Shown: positions 25,485 through 34,363, counted from the stretch's first letter. The stretch: DNA of 64,000 bases from Lachnospiraceae bacterium (GCA_017936885.1 JAGBEO010000004.1:62001-126000), one strand, 5' to 3'. The notes: generated by a model not told the origin, from the letters alone. Numbers and translations are program-made.

Positions 25485-25627
25485 CAGAGTATGCCGTCAC
25501 TTCGTACAATCCAAAGTTTCATCTTTGGCTATTCCCACCACAGACGCCACATTTTTTCAGCGTTAAAGTATATGTATAAGATAAATAAAGGTTAGTGCTT
25601 AGGGCACGGAAAGATGAGGTAATGATT

Positions 25628-26125
25628 ATGTGTATGTATTTAACAAATGGTAACTTTTTAGGACAGAGACTTATCGGGTATGATTTCTACGAAAGCAAAA
25701 GCAAGGGTTTTATCGGCATGAGTGAGAAGCAGATCATTGATAAGCTGAAACGCAGCGAAAAGGTTTATGGGTTTGTACTCGGCAAGGAAGAGGATAAGGA
25801 CGTTCTGGTACTGGATTCCGGTTTCAACATGACGAACTTACAGCTTAAGACTGGCGTAAACAACCTGTCATGGTTACATGAAAATCCTGACTGCGATATG
25901 AATATTGCGCTGGTTGTAGTCGCTGTATTCAATAATAAGGGCAGAAAAACTTATGAAACAGTAAATGCGAGACATGCAAGAATGGAATATGACGAAAACA
26001 AACTGCGCATGATGATGGAACTGGGTGTTCCTGTTGCGGGTGTTAAACTGGTAAATAATCGTCTGGTGGCTTGTGAAGGTGTTGAGCAGTTCAACGGTTC
26101 TGAGGAAATCAAAGAGGGTGCATAA
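25628..26125 (+). CDS. Unknown protein of the DUF5688 block
   Basis: 165 residues. I take ATG 25628 (MCMYLTNGNFLGQ) because GAGG lies 8 nt upstream; earlier ATGs are too near or lack a site. Alpha/beta-looking sequence (KVYGFVLGKEEDKDVLVLDSG, MNIALVVVAVFNNKGRK). Not recognised. A hairpin GGGTGC/GCACCC plus TTT overlaps the stop and ends the transcript. Confidence 0.68.
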   Translation: MCMYLTNGNFLGQRLIGYDFYESKSKGFIGMSEKQIIDKLKRSEKVYGFVLGKEEDKDVLVLDSGFNMTNLQLKTGVNNLSWLHENPDCDMNIALVVVAVFNNKGRKTYETVNARHARMEYDENKLRMMMELGVPVAGVKLVNNRLVACEGVEQFNGSEEIKEGA

Positions 26126-26397
26126 GGATAAGCACCCTTTCCCCTATGGGGGAGACTGCATCCTTTAAAGATTCTATAATAAAAAACTGGATATAATACT
26201 GTATATTTAATGGTTCGTTGAATTATTTTGGCGGACTATTATTTTTGCCCATCCACATTTCACGAATCGTTTAATTTCCCCAAATAATTTAATAGGATTG
26301 AAAAATATATCATGATGCTTCTGACAGTCCGCTCTGTATTCCTTATTTTATACATGATATGGAGAATAAAGAAAAAAGGAATTGGAGGTAAAATATC
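26126..26397. other. Intergenic region
   Basis: About 270 bp. It begins with the terminator hairpin (26115-26140). A second imperfect inverted repeat (TTGAATTATTTTGG near 26218 and CCAAATAATTTAA near 26279) has no obvious function. The end carries the ribosome binding site of the next gene. Confidence 0.45.
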
Positions 26398-26679
26398 ATG
26401 GACAGACTCGAACAGCGTTTAAATATCATGTCAAACCAAATGACGAATATGCAGAAACAATTAGCTAATGTACAAAGACTGCTGATATCAACGAGTGGAC
26501 AAAGGAGTTCGGGGGTGATACATCAGCCTGTTATTGTGGGGATAAAGGATATCAGCTCTGCACAGTTATACCATGCTTACAAAAAGGGGTTAAACCTTGA
26601 GCAGTTATGCCAGCTTGCAGATGGTAAATACACAGCAGACCAGATATATAGGAAAATACAGAAAATGGAGGCACAGTGA
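26398..26679 (+). CDS. Small coiled-coil protein (unknown)
   Basis: 93 residues with GGAGGT before ATG 26398. Residues 1-35 form a coiled coil (LEQRLNIMSNQMTNMQKQL). The C-terminal half has a helix-turn-helix-like run (LYHAYKKGLNLEQLCQLADG, TADQIYRKIQKM). It is adjacent to the gene at 26681 by 1 bp, so they are co-translated. Confidence 0.68.
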   Translation: MDRLEQRLNIMSNQMTNMQKQLANVQRLLISTSGQRSSGVIHQPVIVGIKDISSAQLYHAYKKGLNLEQLCQLADGKYTADQIYRKIQKMEAQ

Positions 26680-26680
26680 T

Positions 26681-26983
26681 ATGGGTGTAATGGTTATGTT
26701 CAATAATAAGAGACTGGACGGCAAAGGACTTGTCAGCATAGTTGATACAACAGAAAACGGCTATACATTTCTTGATGTTGTGGAGACTGCCAAAACTACA
26801 GATGCCACAGGCAGTATCAGTGTCAACGGGGAGGAAATACCGGAAGGATATTTTCAATTAGATATGAAGAATAACTCAGCTTCACTGACCACTCCTGCCC
26901 TGCCATGGATTCTTCTTGATTTGGATAAGGTTCATGTGGATATCAATATATATGGGGATATCGGTTTATGTGGAAAAGAATAA
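26681..26983 (+). CDS. Small beta-rich protein (unknown)
   Basis: 100 residues from ATG 26681 (MGVMVMFNNK), with GGAGG 10 nt upstream inside the previous gene; an in-frame ATG at 26597 has no site. The sequence alternates beta-like segments (GLVSIVDTTENGYTFLDVVETAKT, GSISVNGEEIPEGYFQLDM). No family recognised. Confidence 0.65.
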   Translation: MGVMVMFNNKRLDGKGLVSIVDTTENGYTFLDVVETAKTTDATGSISVNGEEIPEGYFQLDMKNNSASLTTPALPWILLDLDKVHVDINIYGDIGLCGKE

Positions 26984-27697
26984 CAGCATCCTTTTAGGAA
27001 ACATATGCTTTTCTGAAATACTGGATGGGCTATTTCATCAGATAAGGAAACAAAAAGCCATATACAACATAGGAAACGTTGTGTATGGCTTTTGTCATGC
27101 TTATAATATAGAAGAAAAATTGATACAACGATTTTTTTAACAGTGCACTTTTAATAAGTAGAAATAATTTTTTTCAGAAAAAATGATGTGATTTAGGGGT
27201 GGAAACATAGGATTTCAAAAAAATATTTTTGCTGGGTTACATGGATAAGGAAAAAATTTGAGGTATTCATAAAATAAACTGGTTGTTAAATTCTGTACTC
27301 GTTAGATGATTCAAAAAAGCATAAAGGGTTGATTCTGGGTAAATGACCACAATGACAGCGTAATGGTATTTACATGAAATGTAAAATATAAATAGCTTGT
27401 GATATCTGACTGCTGGCAGTATTGATTTTCAGAGAAATGAGAGAAACGTTAATGTCATTTATCGGCATGGAAAAGTAAACATTGTAAAAAATAAAATGGT
27501 ATGCATAAATTGTACTGGTTGATAAAGTGATATCAGCCTTTCGGATTTTTAATGTTGGAAGTGAGAATTTGTAAAAATATCCATCTGACCTAGATAGTTT
27601 CGGTTTACAAAGATTCCATCTGCAACAAGGCATTAAAAAAAAAGGATGATTTATGACTCCGCTGACTGTATAATGGGGGCAGGGGGATGGTGAATGT
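26984..27697. other. Non-coding region inside the element
   Basis: About 710 bp. It holds a terminator (27053-27093), an inverted copy of the GTGCAC repeat (27139-27155) and AT-rich sequence without a ribosome binding site followed by a long frame. A -10-like TATAAT lies at 27669-27674, 24 bp before the next gene. Confidence 0.55.
27053..27093 (+). terminator. Terminator after the 26398-26983 gene pair
   Basis: AAAAGCCATATACAAC (27053-27068) and GTTGTGTATGGCTTTT (27078-27093) pair with one mismatch and end in Ts. Confidence 0.78.
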
Positions 27698-28447
27698 ATG
27701 GCTGAGGAAAAAAAGAATAACACTAATAATAAGAAGAAAACAGGAAGTTTTAAAAATCTGTATAATAAAGATAACGGACTACCCATTATGATCAACCTCT
27801 ATGTGATCAAATATATTTATTATCATATCAATAAGGCTGATCGTTTTATGGAACAAAAGCCGGCAGGCAAAAAAGCGAAAGCGTACCCTATCTACCAAAA
27901 CGAGATCCCCATCTCACGGCAGAGATTTGACAGAATCAATAAGGGCATGACTTTTGAAATATCATCTGGTGATGCAAATTTCATCATAGAGAAATTCGGA
28001 ATAGATAATCAATATTTCAGAAAGAATGACCCTGTCGCTTTTGAAATAAAAGGGATTGACCTTACTGACTGGAAGTGTTTTTACAACGACCGTTATAACG
28101 ACGGCTACAGCCTGCCTGATAACATAGATGATGACATATGCGAACAGCGGGCTAAAAAAGTATTAAAGACATTGAAAGCGTTAGTAAAATCTGACTGGGA
28201 AAACAATCTGAAAAAAGATAATCCGTTGTTTGCTGTTTTATTCTATTTTCATTATGGGAAAAGGTCTGACAGACCAAACAGCATCAAAATCATTAAAGAT
28301 ACTTTACGAGAACTGGACTACAAAGAATGGGATCATGAAAATGCTGCGTCGTTAAAGGAAATATACGGACTTCTGAAAAAACATTATAATTATATCAATT
28401 CAATCATGATGATTGATAAACTTCGTAATGAAAAAAAATCTGAATAA
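27698..28447 (+). CDS. Unknown 249-residue protein
   Basis: ATG 27698 follows AGGGGGATGG. The N-terminus is Lys/Asn-rich (KKNNTNNKKKTG); the rest is mixed alpha/beta. The segment IPISRQRFDRINKGMTFEISSGDANFIIEKFGID resembles the helix-turn-helix region of an XRE-like domain, so DNA binding is possible. Trp/Tyr-rich middle and helical C-terminus (LKEIYGLLKKHYNYINSI). A strong terminator follows. I do not recognise the family. Confidence 0.68.
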   Translation: MAEEKKNNTNNKKKTGSFKNLYNKDNGLPIMINLYVIKYIYYHINKADRFMEQKPAGKKAKAYPIYQNEIPISRQRFDRINKGMTFEISSGDANFIIEKFGIDNQYFRKNDPVAFEIKGIDLTDWKCFYNDRYNDGYSLPDNIDDDICEQRAKKVLKTLKALVKSDWENNLKKDNPLFAVLFYFHYGKRSDRPNSIKIIKDTLRELDYKEWDHENAASLKEIYGLLKKHYNYINSIMMIDKLRNEKKSE

Positions 28448-28875
28448 AAAACCCAAAATTGACCTTTAAATGGTGGTGTGCTAAAGTGCACCACCATTTT
28501 TTTGTTTATTGGTTACATTTTTCAATTCTGTGTGCCATATTTATTTTTCAAGCGTGGCTTTATTCCACATATGCGGTTCAATATTGCGGTAAAATTATGC
28601 AAATATACATCACAATATTACTATTATATAATTTGAGCATAAGGACAGCGAAGTGGGGTGATGAATATGATTGAGTAATGCAGCGCAGTATAACGTACCT
28701 TGACAAGAGTAGACGGATTGGAATTTTGTGGATATGCACACATTAGGAAAATCATGTTGAAAGCATATAGATGTTGGCGCAGAAAATCTAGGCTATCCCT
28801 AGGCATATATGGGGAAAGCCTGCTGTACTTATGCATTGCAACAAAAATTTTAGTTTAATATGGGAGGTTTTACTC
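28448..28875. other. Intergenic region before the DUF927/methylase pair
   Basis: About 430 bp, with a terminator at 28468-28505. Sequence near 28690 (ATAACGTACCTTGACAAG) resembles part of the palindrome at 31339-31362 on the far side of the DUF927/methylase pair. No gene is visible. Confidence 0.5.
28468..28505 (+). terminator. Terminator of the gene at 27698
   Basis: AAATGGTGGTG (28468-28478) and CACCACCATTT (28489-28499) pair perfectly and run into a seven-T stretch. Confidence 0.82.
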
Positions 28876-30441
28876 ATGAAAAATAAAAAATACATAAATT
28901 TAGCGGTGGTTCTGTTCTCTAATGAGCGGGCAACCGTGGTTGCACTTGCAGTAAAAAAGAAAAATGGAAAGGTGAATGTCCGCCTGCATGCCTGCGGCAA
29001 AGATGGCGAGATCAGTAATCCTGTAGAGATTACGCGAAGCCAGATAGACAAGGCGAGGGAATTAGCCGACTATGCGGATTTGGACAGGCGCGACATTAAG
29101 AAGATCAAAGACACCCTGATGGCGCGCTGGTTCTCTCTGCCCCAGCTTGAAGAAACCGAACACATCGGATTTCAGAAGGATGACAATGGTTTTCTGACAT
29201 CCTACATGGGGTCGCGTTGTTACGACATACACGGAAACAAGCTGGTCAAAGACGAATTTGTGTCTCTCCCAAAATGTATGGGTAATGTGCCGGACGTTGT
29301 CAACACGCTTAACCGTTACATGGCAAAAAATATTAAGCGGGAAATTGTGATGGCACATGCTCTATCGGGTGCGGTGTGCGGACTTCTTGGCAAAAACATC
29401 ATTTTGTCGGTTGTCGGCGAAAGCAGCAAAGGAAAAACCACCGCGCTTAAAATGGGCGCCAGCTTTTTCGCGCAACCCGATTACGAGACTACGTTCCTAA
29501 AATGGTCTTCCACGCAAAATGCGCTGGTCAGACAGATGAGTGATCTTAGCGGCGTTAATGTTCTTATAGACGATACCCAGCTCAGCAGGATTAAGACGTT
29601 TGAGCAGATTATCTACAGCTTTGAGAGCGGACAATCGATCGATCGCCTTGTACACGGCAATGAGCTGTGCAAACGTTCCTACTGGTCTGTTTCCATCGGG
29701 ATCACAGCGGAACATTCCGTTCTGGATTCCATCAATGCGCTGGGTGCTGTGGCACGTCTAATAGAAATGCCAGTCCGTAAGGACGATTTATTTGATGATG
29801 TGGCGGAGGTCGCAGAAATCAAAAACCTCTATAACAACCATTATGGTTCAGTCGGTGCCACTTTCGTCAGATTCCTCCTCACATGCTATGGACAAAAGAC
29901 GATTTCTAGGCTGGTCAAAGATGAAGGTCAGCGATCCTGTCAGGTCTATGAAAAGAGAATCGGAGACAACACTCTGTTGAAACGGCATCTCGATAATGAT
30001 ATTGCTGTGATGATCACGACCGCAAAACTCGCAAATCAATGTTTAGGCTTCCATTTCCATGTTCCTCTCCTGCGCTCTGCACTGCTGGGGCTGTGTGAAG
30101 AAAATTATAGAACGTTTAACGAAAACACGTTCGAGTTTCTTGTCGCGCACACGGTTTACAAGGATATCCTCGGCACGGGTCGAAGATTATACCCGCAAAA
30201 TGAAAGGGACGGCAGGATTGTCATTCCATCTGAACTGATGAAGGGTCTGCTGGCAAAATATTCCGCGCAGCTAAAAGTAAAGGCGGCAAGAATCAAGGCA
30301 GAACTGGCGCAGAATGGCATGTTATCCGAGAAAGCTGGTACGTACTGCTGGAACCACACAATAGACGGAAGCACCGTTACCGGTTACGAACTGATTATAA
30401 CAAATAGTGAGGATGACCAGAATGAAAAAGGGCATATTTAA
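28876..30441 (+). CDS. DUF927-family ATPase
   Basis: 521 residues from ATG 28876 (MKNKKYINLAV), with GGGAGG 8 nt upstream. The DUF927 region covers about residues 120-420: a Walker A motif GESSKGKTTALK, a Walker B-like NVLIDDTQL and sensor-like TAEHSVLD. DUF927 proteins are P-loop ATPases found in phages and integrative elements, often beside primases or helicases. Here there is no primase, so a replication role is only one option. The gene is markedly richer in G+C than the integrase and the repressor genes around it, and the methylase start lies inside its 3' end. Confidence 0.85.
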   Translation: MKNKKYINLAVVLFSNERATVVALAVKKKNGKVNVRLHACGKDGEISNPVEITRSQIDKARELADYADLDRRDIKKIKDTLMARWFSLPQLEETEHIGFQKDDNGFLTSYMGSRCYDIHGNKLVKDEFVSLPKCMGNVPDVVNTLNRYMAKNIKREIVMAHALSGAVCGLLGKNIILSVVGESSKGKTTALKMGASFFAQPDYETTFLKWSSTQNALVRQMSDLSGVNVLIDDTQLSRIKTFEQIIYSFESGQSIDRLVHGNELCKRSYWSVSIGITAEHSVLDSINALGAVARLIEMPVRKDDLFDDVAEVAEIKNLYNNHYGSVGATFVRFLLTCYGQKTISRLVKDEGQRSCQVYEKRIGDNTLLKRHLDNDIAVMITTAKLANQCLGFHFHVPLLRSALLGLCEENYRTFNENTFEFLVAHTVYKDILGTGRRLYPQNERDGRIVIPSELMKGLLAKYSAQLKVKAARIKAELAQNGMLSEKAGTYCWNHTIDGSTVTGYELIITNSEDDQNEKGHI

Positions 30442-31315
30442 ACACGTCGGTGGAAAAAACGGTTTGTTGGGAGCAGAGCTTACGGCTCTGCTCCCCCAAG
30501 TACCGCCTGACGTATACATCGAACCGTACGGAGGCAGTTTTGGATTAGCCATTCAGTCAGACTATAATCCGGACAAGATTCTTATGATACACAATGAGTA
30601 CGATATCCGTGTACATTCTATTTTCAAAGCGGTTACTACTTATCCAGAAGAAACATTAAAGGCAGTATATTCACTGTTGGAAAAGTTTGACTGCGGAAAA
30701 TGTACACTGGACTATTTTAGATTTGTTTTTGACTTATACGACCGTACCGGCATTATGCTGTTTGATGATGATATCTTTAGGGGTGCTGCTGCTTGGATAC
30801 TAAAATCAATAACCTGTCATGGAAACTGCAGGTCTTTAGTTAGGTCTGAATCCGGTGACACGAAGGAAAAACTTGAAAAGTATTTTGAAAGACGCGAAGA
30901 AACAGCCCTTGATCTGGAAGGTGTCATTGCGCTGAATTATGATGCCATGGATATTCTAAAAGAGATTAAAAACGCGGGCAGGTCACATGATATGAAGATT
31001 TTCTTATATATCGATGCACCCTATTCCCACAGCGGGAAAAGGACTACCTCCGGCAATTTGTATAACAAGGATATCAGCAAGGATGATAAAGAAATCGTAG
31101 AACTGGCTGAGATACTCGTTGAGATAAACCAATGTACCGACTGCAAGATAATGGTGTCGGAATATGACAGCCCTATATATAATTCCATCTTAACGGAAGA
31201 AAACGGGTGGCATAAGGTAAAGGTCTGTGACATGCCTAAGCGTGCGTACTTTTCGCTTAATGGTGAGTGCAAACCGATAGAAACAGAATATGTCTGGCTT
31301 AATTATGATAGGTGA
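30422..31315 (+). CDS. D12-class DNA adenine methyltransferase-like protein
   Basis: 297 residues; I choose ATG 30422 (MKKGIFKHVGGKNG) with GAGG 9 nt upstream. It overlaps DUF927 by 20 bp. The AdoMet motif K-H-V-GGK and the EPYGGSFGL segment (about residues 33-41) match Dam/D12 enzymes. The catalytic motif reads DAPY (about 200) instead of the usual DPPY. A proline-to-alanine change there is unusual and may alter activity, though the other D, P and Y are kept. The protein lacks the usual end YGR-N segments that I would expect. It could be a solitary methylase protecting the element. Confidence 0.78.
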   Translation: MKKGIFKHVGGKNGLLGAELTALLPQVPPDVYIEPYGGSFGLAIQSDYNPDKILMIHNEYDIRVHSIFKAVTTYPEETLKAVYSLLEKFDCGKCTLDYFRFVFDLYDRTGIMLFDDDIFRGAAAWILKSITCHGNCRSLVRSESGDTKEKLEKYFERREETALDLEGVIALNYDAMDILKEIKNAGRSHDMKIFLYIDAPYSHSGKRTTSGNLYNKDISKDDKEIVELAEILVEINQCTDCKIMVSEYDSPIYNSILTEENGWHKVKVCDMPKRAYFSLNGECKPIETEYVWLNYDR

Positions 31316-31639
31316 TATGCTCATCTAAAAATTTACGGGATAACGTACTTTCCCCTTGACAAACGTAAGGGTTTGGCGTTATCCCTATCCATGCCAAAAA
31401 CATAATTGGGTGTACCATTGCAAACACACTGAAATTTAAGCATAATTTAGTGTTTTTAAGATGGTACACCGAAATCAAAACTCTGTAATCTTATCTATAT
31501 TCTAATTAACTTAGGTTTTTATCCAAAAACTAGATAGACGTCTAAAACCATGCATACTCATTACCTTAAAAATCCACCCTCCTATAAAATAGACATTTCC
31601 GTATAAGAGTTATCTTTTAGAAATTTGGAGGTAACTTTT
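31316..31639. other. Intergenic region with long palindromes before the integrase operon
   Basis: About 320 bp. An inverted repeat GGGATAACG/CGTTATCCC (31337-31345, 31377-31385) is followed by GGTGTACCAT/ATGGTACACC (31409-31418, 31461-31470). The second encloses an inner imperfect dyad ACACTGAAATT/AATTTAGTGT. One of these may be the methylase terminator. The integrase-operon promoter should lie at 31500-31620. Confidence 0.6.
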
Positions 31640-31921
31640 ATGAATCAACGCATTAACGCACTAAAGCAGAGAGAATACAATACTTCTTTCTCTCATACCC
31701 TAGAAACAAGAAATCAAGTGAGGTCAACATCAACAATGACATCACCAGTTCAGTCTAAATACAAAATAGAGTTAGAGTTTCTAGGAACAGTAGATAACGC
31801 TCAAGTGGAAGAAGAAATAATCACTATATTAAAGAGACAATTTTTGTCTAAAATTACGTCTATTGATTCTCTACCCCAAGCGTTACAATCCAATCCCATT
31901 AAAGGAGGTACGAAAGAATGA
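31640..31921 (+). CDS. Small protein translated with the serine integrase
   Basis: 93 residues from ATG 31640 with GGAGGT 8 nt upstream. Its TGA overlaps the integrase ATG by 4 bp. The N-terminus is polar; the second half (YKIELEFLGTVDNAQVEEEIITILKRQF) looks like a beta-alpha segment. No family recognised. Genes just upstream of serine integrases sometimes encode recombination directionality factors, so this is a candidate; the sequence alone does not show it. Confidence 0.72.
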   Translation: MNQRINALKQREYNTSFSHTLETRNQVRSTSTMTSPVQSKYKIELEFLGTVDNAQVEEEIITILKRQFLSKITSIDSLPQALQSNPIKGGTKE

Positions 31922-33672
31922 GTAACAAGAAACGAGTAAGAAGTTTATTAAGAGTAAGTTCTAAGCAACAGTTACACAATGATGATATTCCTATTCAACG
32001 TGCAGAAATAGCAAATTATATTGCTAAGCAACCTGACTGGGAATTAGACCGTGAGTATATTGAAAAAGCAGTAAGTGCATTCAAAAACTCATTTGACGAA
32101 AGAGAAGTATTATTGGAAATATTAGAAGATGCAAAAGCCCATAAGTTTGATATACTTCTCACATTCATGTCAGACCGAATAGGTCGAAAAGAAGAATATA
32201 GTATGTATATAGCACTCCTTAACAAGTTGGGTATAGAAGTTTGGACTATCAAAGAAGGTCTCCTCTCCACTAAAGGGGCTACAGAGCGACTTACCCTATT
32301 TCTTAAGTTTTGGTGCAACGAAAGTGAATCAAGAAAAACAGGTGAACGAGTAAAAGCAGCTCAAACAGAAATGATTAAACAAGGTAAACATGTAGGTGGA
32401 TATGCTCCATATGGTTACGAATTTGTTTACAGTGGAGAAATAGGAACTCATGGTAGAGCAATCAAAAAGCTACAAATAGTAGAAAGTCAAGCAATTATTG
32501 TCAGAGAAATCTTTCGTTTATGCGTAGAAGAAAATCTAGGTTCCTACGCTATTGCAAAAAGATTAAATGAACAACATATACCATCAATCAATGGTAACGA
32601 GTGGAAATCCTGTACTATTTCAGATAGGTTAAAGAATCCAATATACATGGGATATCTTACATACAACAGAAGATCTCACAAGGATACCTATAAAAAGAAT
32701 CCTACAGAAGAATGGGTATTTTCAGAGAAACCATTAGAAGAATTACAGATAGTGACTCCTGCTATATGGCATAAAGCCCAGCAATTAAGGGAACAGCGTA
32801 AATCCCATATCAACACTACCAAAGAAACCTATCCAATAAAATCTTCTGGTAGTCTTCCACTCATGGGTTTAATATATTGTGGTTCCTGTGGTTGCAGATT
32901 AACAAATGGTTCTAGGTATGACCAATGGTATTTAAAAGATGGTACAAAGGTAAAGAAAATGTCACGCAGATACAAGTGTACTCAACGTGCTAATGCTTCA
33001 ATAAACTGCCAAGGTTCAGCGCTTTATAAAGCAGATGAAATTGAACCAATCATATTTTCAGAGATTAACAAGTACATGACCAACCTAAAGCAATCCAACT
33101 TATACGAAGATATACTCAAAAACCAAGAGAAAACTCGAAAATCAATACAAAAAGAGATAGCATCCATTGAGAAGGAATTAAAATCCATTCAAGCAGATAT
33201 AGAAACCTTGGAATTGCAGATACCTCAAGCATTACGCGGAGAAGGTGTATTCAGTGCAGAAAAATTATCTGATCTCCTTGCTCAAAAGGAAACCCAAAAA
33301 TCAGAGATTCAGAATGATCTCACTCAAAAGCAACAAGAGTATGACTCTACAGAACTGACAAACAAAGATATGAATAGATTTACTCAGATAATTCCTAACT
33401 GGTCACAAGAGTTTAATGAGGCTCCCACTCACATAAAAAAGGTACTCCTTTCCAAAATCATAGAAAGAATAGAAATAGAAAAAGATAGAATAAAAATTAT
33501 ATTTAAAATCAGTGAGAGTGACTTTCAAAATGAATCTCATTTTCAAGCTGGGATAAAGATTGAGGATAATGCTGAGGATAAGGTTGAAAATAGGGTTGAA
33601 AATAGGGTTGAAGGTGGTTCCCATTTACCAAGGATTATAGGTGGTTCCGGTGTATCGCAATCAAGGCTATAA
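31918..33672 (+). CDS. Large serine integrase of the element
   Basis: 584 residues in the integrated form. Resolvase domain with catalytic Ser (RVSSKQQLHNDDIPIQ), LLTFMSDRIGRKEEY, then the recombinase domain (GKHVGGYAPYGYEF to about residue 275), a zinc ribbon (CGSCGCRLTNG, then CTQRANASINCQG), a long coiled coil (about 400-490) and a variable end. The ribosome binding site AAAGGAGGT lies in the preceding gene. The frame crosses attR: the last codons after the GT core (33652-33653) are host DNA ending at 33672. In the excised circle the frame would continue through 16601-16742 for 46 further codons after the core. Confidence 0.93.
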   Translation: MSNKKRVRSLLRVSSKQQLHNDDIPIQRAEIANYIAKQPDWELDREYIEKAVSAFKNSFDEREVLLEILEDAKAHKFDILLTFMSDRIGRKEEYSMYIALLNKLGIEVWTIKEGLLSTKGATERLTLFLKFWCNESESRKTGERVKAAQTEMIKQGKHVGGYAPYGYEFVYSGEIGTHGRAIKKLQIVESQAIIVREIFRLCVEENLGSYAIAKRLNEQHIPSINGNEWKSCTISDRLKNPIYMGYLTYNRRSHKDTYKKNPTEEWVFSEKPLEELQIVTPAIWHKAQQLREQRKSHINTTKETYPIKSSGSLPLMGLIYCGSCGCRLTNGSRYDQWYLKDGTKVKKMSRRYKCTQRANASINCQGSALYKADEIEPIIFSEINKYMTNLKQSNLYEDILKNQEKTRKSIQKEIASIEKELKSIQADIETLELQIPQALRGEGVFSAEKLSDLLAQKETQKSEIQNDLTQKQQEYDSTELTNKDMNRFTQIIPNWSQEFNEAPTHIKKVLLSKIIERIEIEKDRIKIIFKISESDFQNESHFQAGIKIEDNAEDKVENRVENRVEGGSHLPRIIGGSGVSQSRL

Positions 33673-34234
33673 TTTTACCATTACTTCGTCAACCGCATAC
33701 GATCAGAAATGGATTCGCGGCCGCAATATCTACACCAATATTGACAGACTGGTAGATACCATCTTCGCCAACTTCCTCTCCCGTCCCGGTGTACGCCAGC
33801 CTATCTTTACTTCTTACTGCGACGGCAAAAATGTAACCTGCAGCGGTTTAAGCCAGTGGGGTTCCAAGTATCTTGGAGATGAGGGGTATTCCCCCATCGA
33901 GATTATCCGCTACTACTACGGCAACGATATGTATATCAACTCTGCCGTGGCCGTATCCGGGGTGCCTTCTTCCTGGCCCGGTTACAACCTAAGTGTCGGG
34001 GCCTCCGGTGATAAAGTGCGGCAAATCCAGCAGCAGTTAAACCGTATCGCCCAGAACTACCCTGCCATCCCGCGGATCACGGCAGACGGCGTCTACGGTT
34101 CCGCTACCGCCAATGCGGTACGTACCTTCCAGCGTATCTTCAATCTGCCCCAGTCCGGTATCGTGGACTACCCGACCTGGTATAAAATCTCTGAGATCTA
34201 TGTGGGAGTCAGCAGGATTGCAGAGCCGGGATGA
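33641..34234 (+). pseudogene. 3' part of the split SpoIID-like, peptidoglycan-binding protein gene
   Basis: Host sequence starts after the core at 33654 with TAT CGC AAT. It encodes the rest of the SpoIID-like domain (SSTAYDQKWIRGRNIY, SYCDGKNVTCSGLSQWGS, IEIIRYYYGNDM) and a PG-binding-1 domain (ASGDKVRQIQQQLNRI, ITADGVYGSATANAVRTFQ). The first 4 codons belong to the element and lack a credible ribosome binding site, so this part is probably silent until excision. The rejoined protein is 421 residues. Confidence 0.88.
33643..33665. other. attR junction (right attachment half-sites)
   Basis: The element half (GGTTCCGGT) meets the host half (ATCGCAATCAAG) at the core GT (33652-33653). The excised attP would read GGTTCCGGT-GT-GTCTGGGC. 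Confidence 0.85.
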
Positions 34235-34280
34235 TTGCCTGCCGGATGTTGCCGGGTTCAGAATGCATAATTGAAAAAAC

Positions 34281-34325
34281 TTAACGGCAGAGCCTGTTTA
34301 AAAGATCTCTGCCGTTAAAGTTTTC
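34281..34325. terminator. Bidirectional terminator
   Basis: TTAACGGCAGAG (34281-34292) and CTCTGCCGTTAA (34307-34318) pair perfectly, with Ts on the plus side and on the minus side. It separates the split gene from the convergent ABC operon. Confidence 0.8.
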
Positions 34326-34363
34326 GTTATGAAGAAGTATATGTAATGATCTCTCAGCAGCCT

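Larger units (their letters stand above)
16599..33653. mobile_element. 17.05-kb integrative element bounded by GT cores, with a large serine integrase
   Basis: The left and right junctions share GT at 16599-16600 and 33652-33653. Removing one copy and everything between (17,053 bp) restores an uninterrupted host gene. A large serine integrase at the right end (31918-33672) is the obvious recombinase, since this class recombines at a 2-bp core and leaves no longer repeat. I see no relaxase, coupling protein, type IV secretion, capsid, portal or terminase gene. It is therefore neither a complete conjugative element nor a complete phage; a satellite, mobilisable or genomic-island element is likely. 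Confidence 0.9.

Noticed and set aside
27370-27795. A 141-codon minus-strand frame.
   Set aside because: Its start lies within the gene at 27698, it has no ribosome binding site, and the composition is intergenic.
28459-28674. A 71-codon plus-strand frame.
   Set aside because: It begins in the terminator at 28468 and has no ribosome binding site.
16598-33653. A five-base GGTGT core for the element.
   Set aside because: It is the longest shared string, but joining there shifts the host frame by one base; the GT alignment restores it.
16599-33653. A complete prophage or conjugative element.
   Set aside because: No capsid, portal, terminase, tail, lysis, relaxase, coupling or secretion genes are recognisable.
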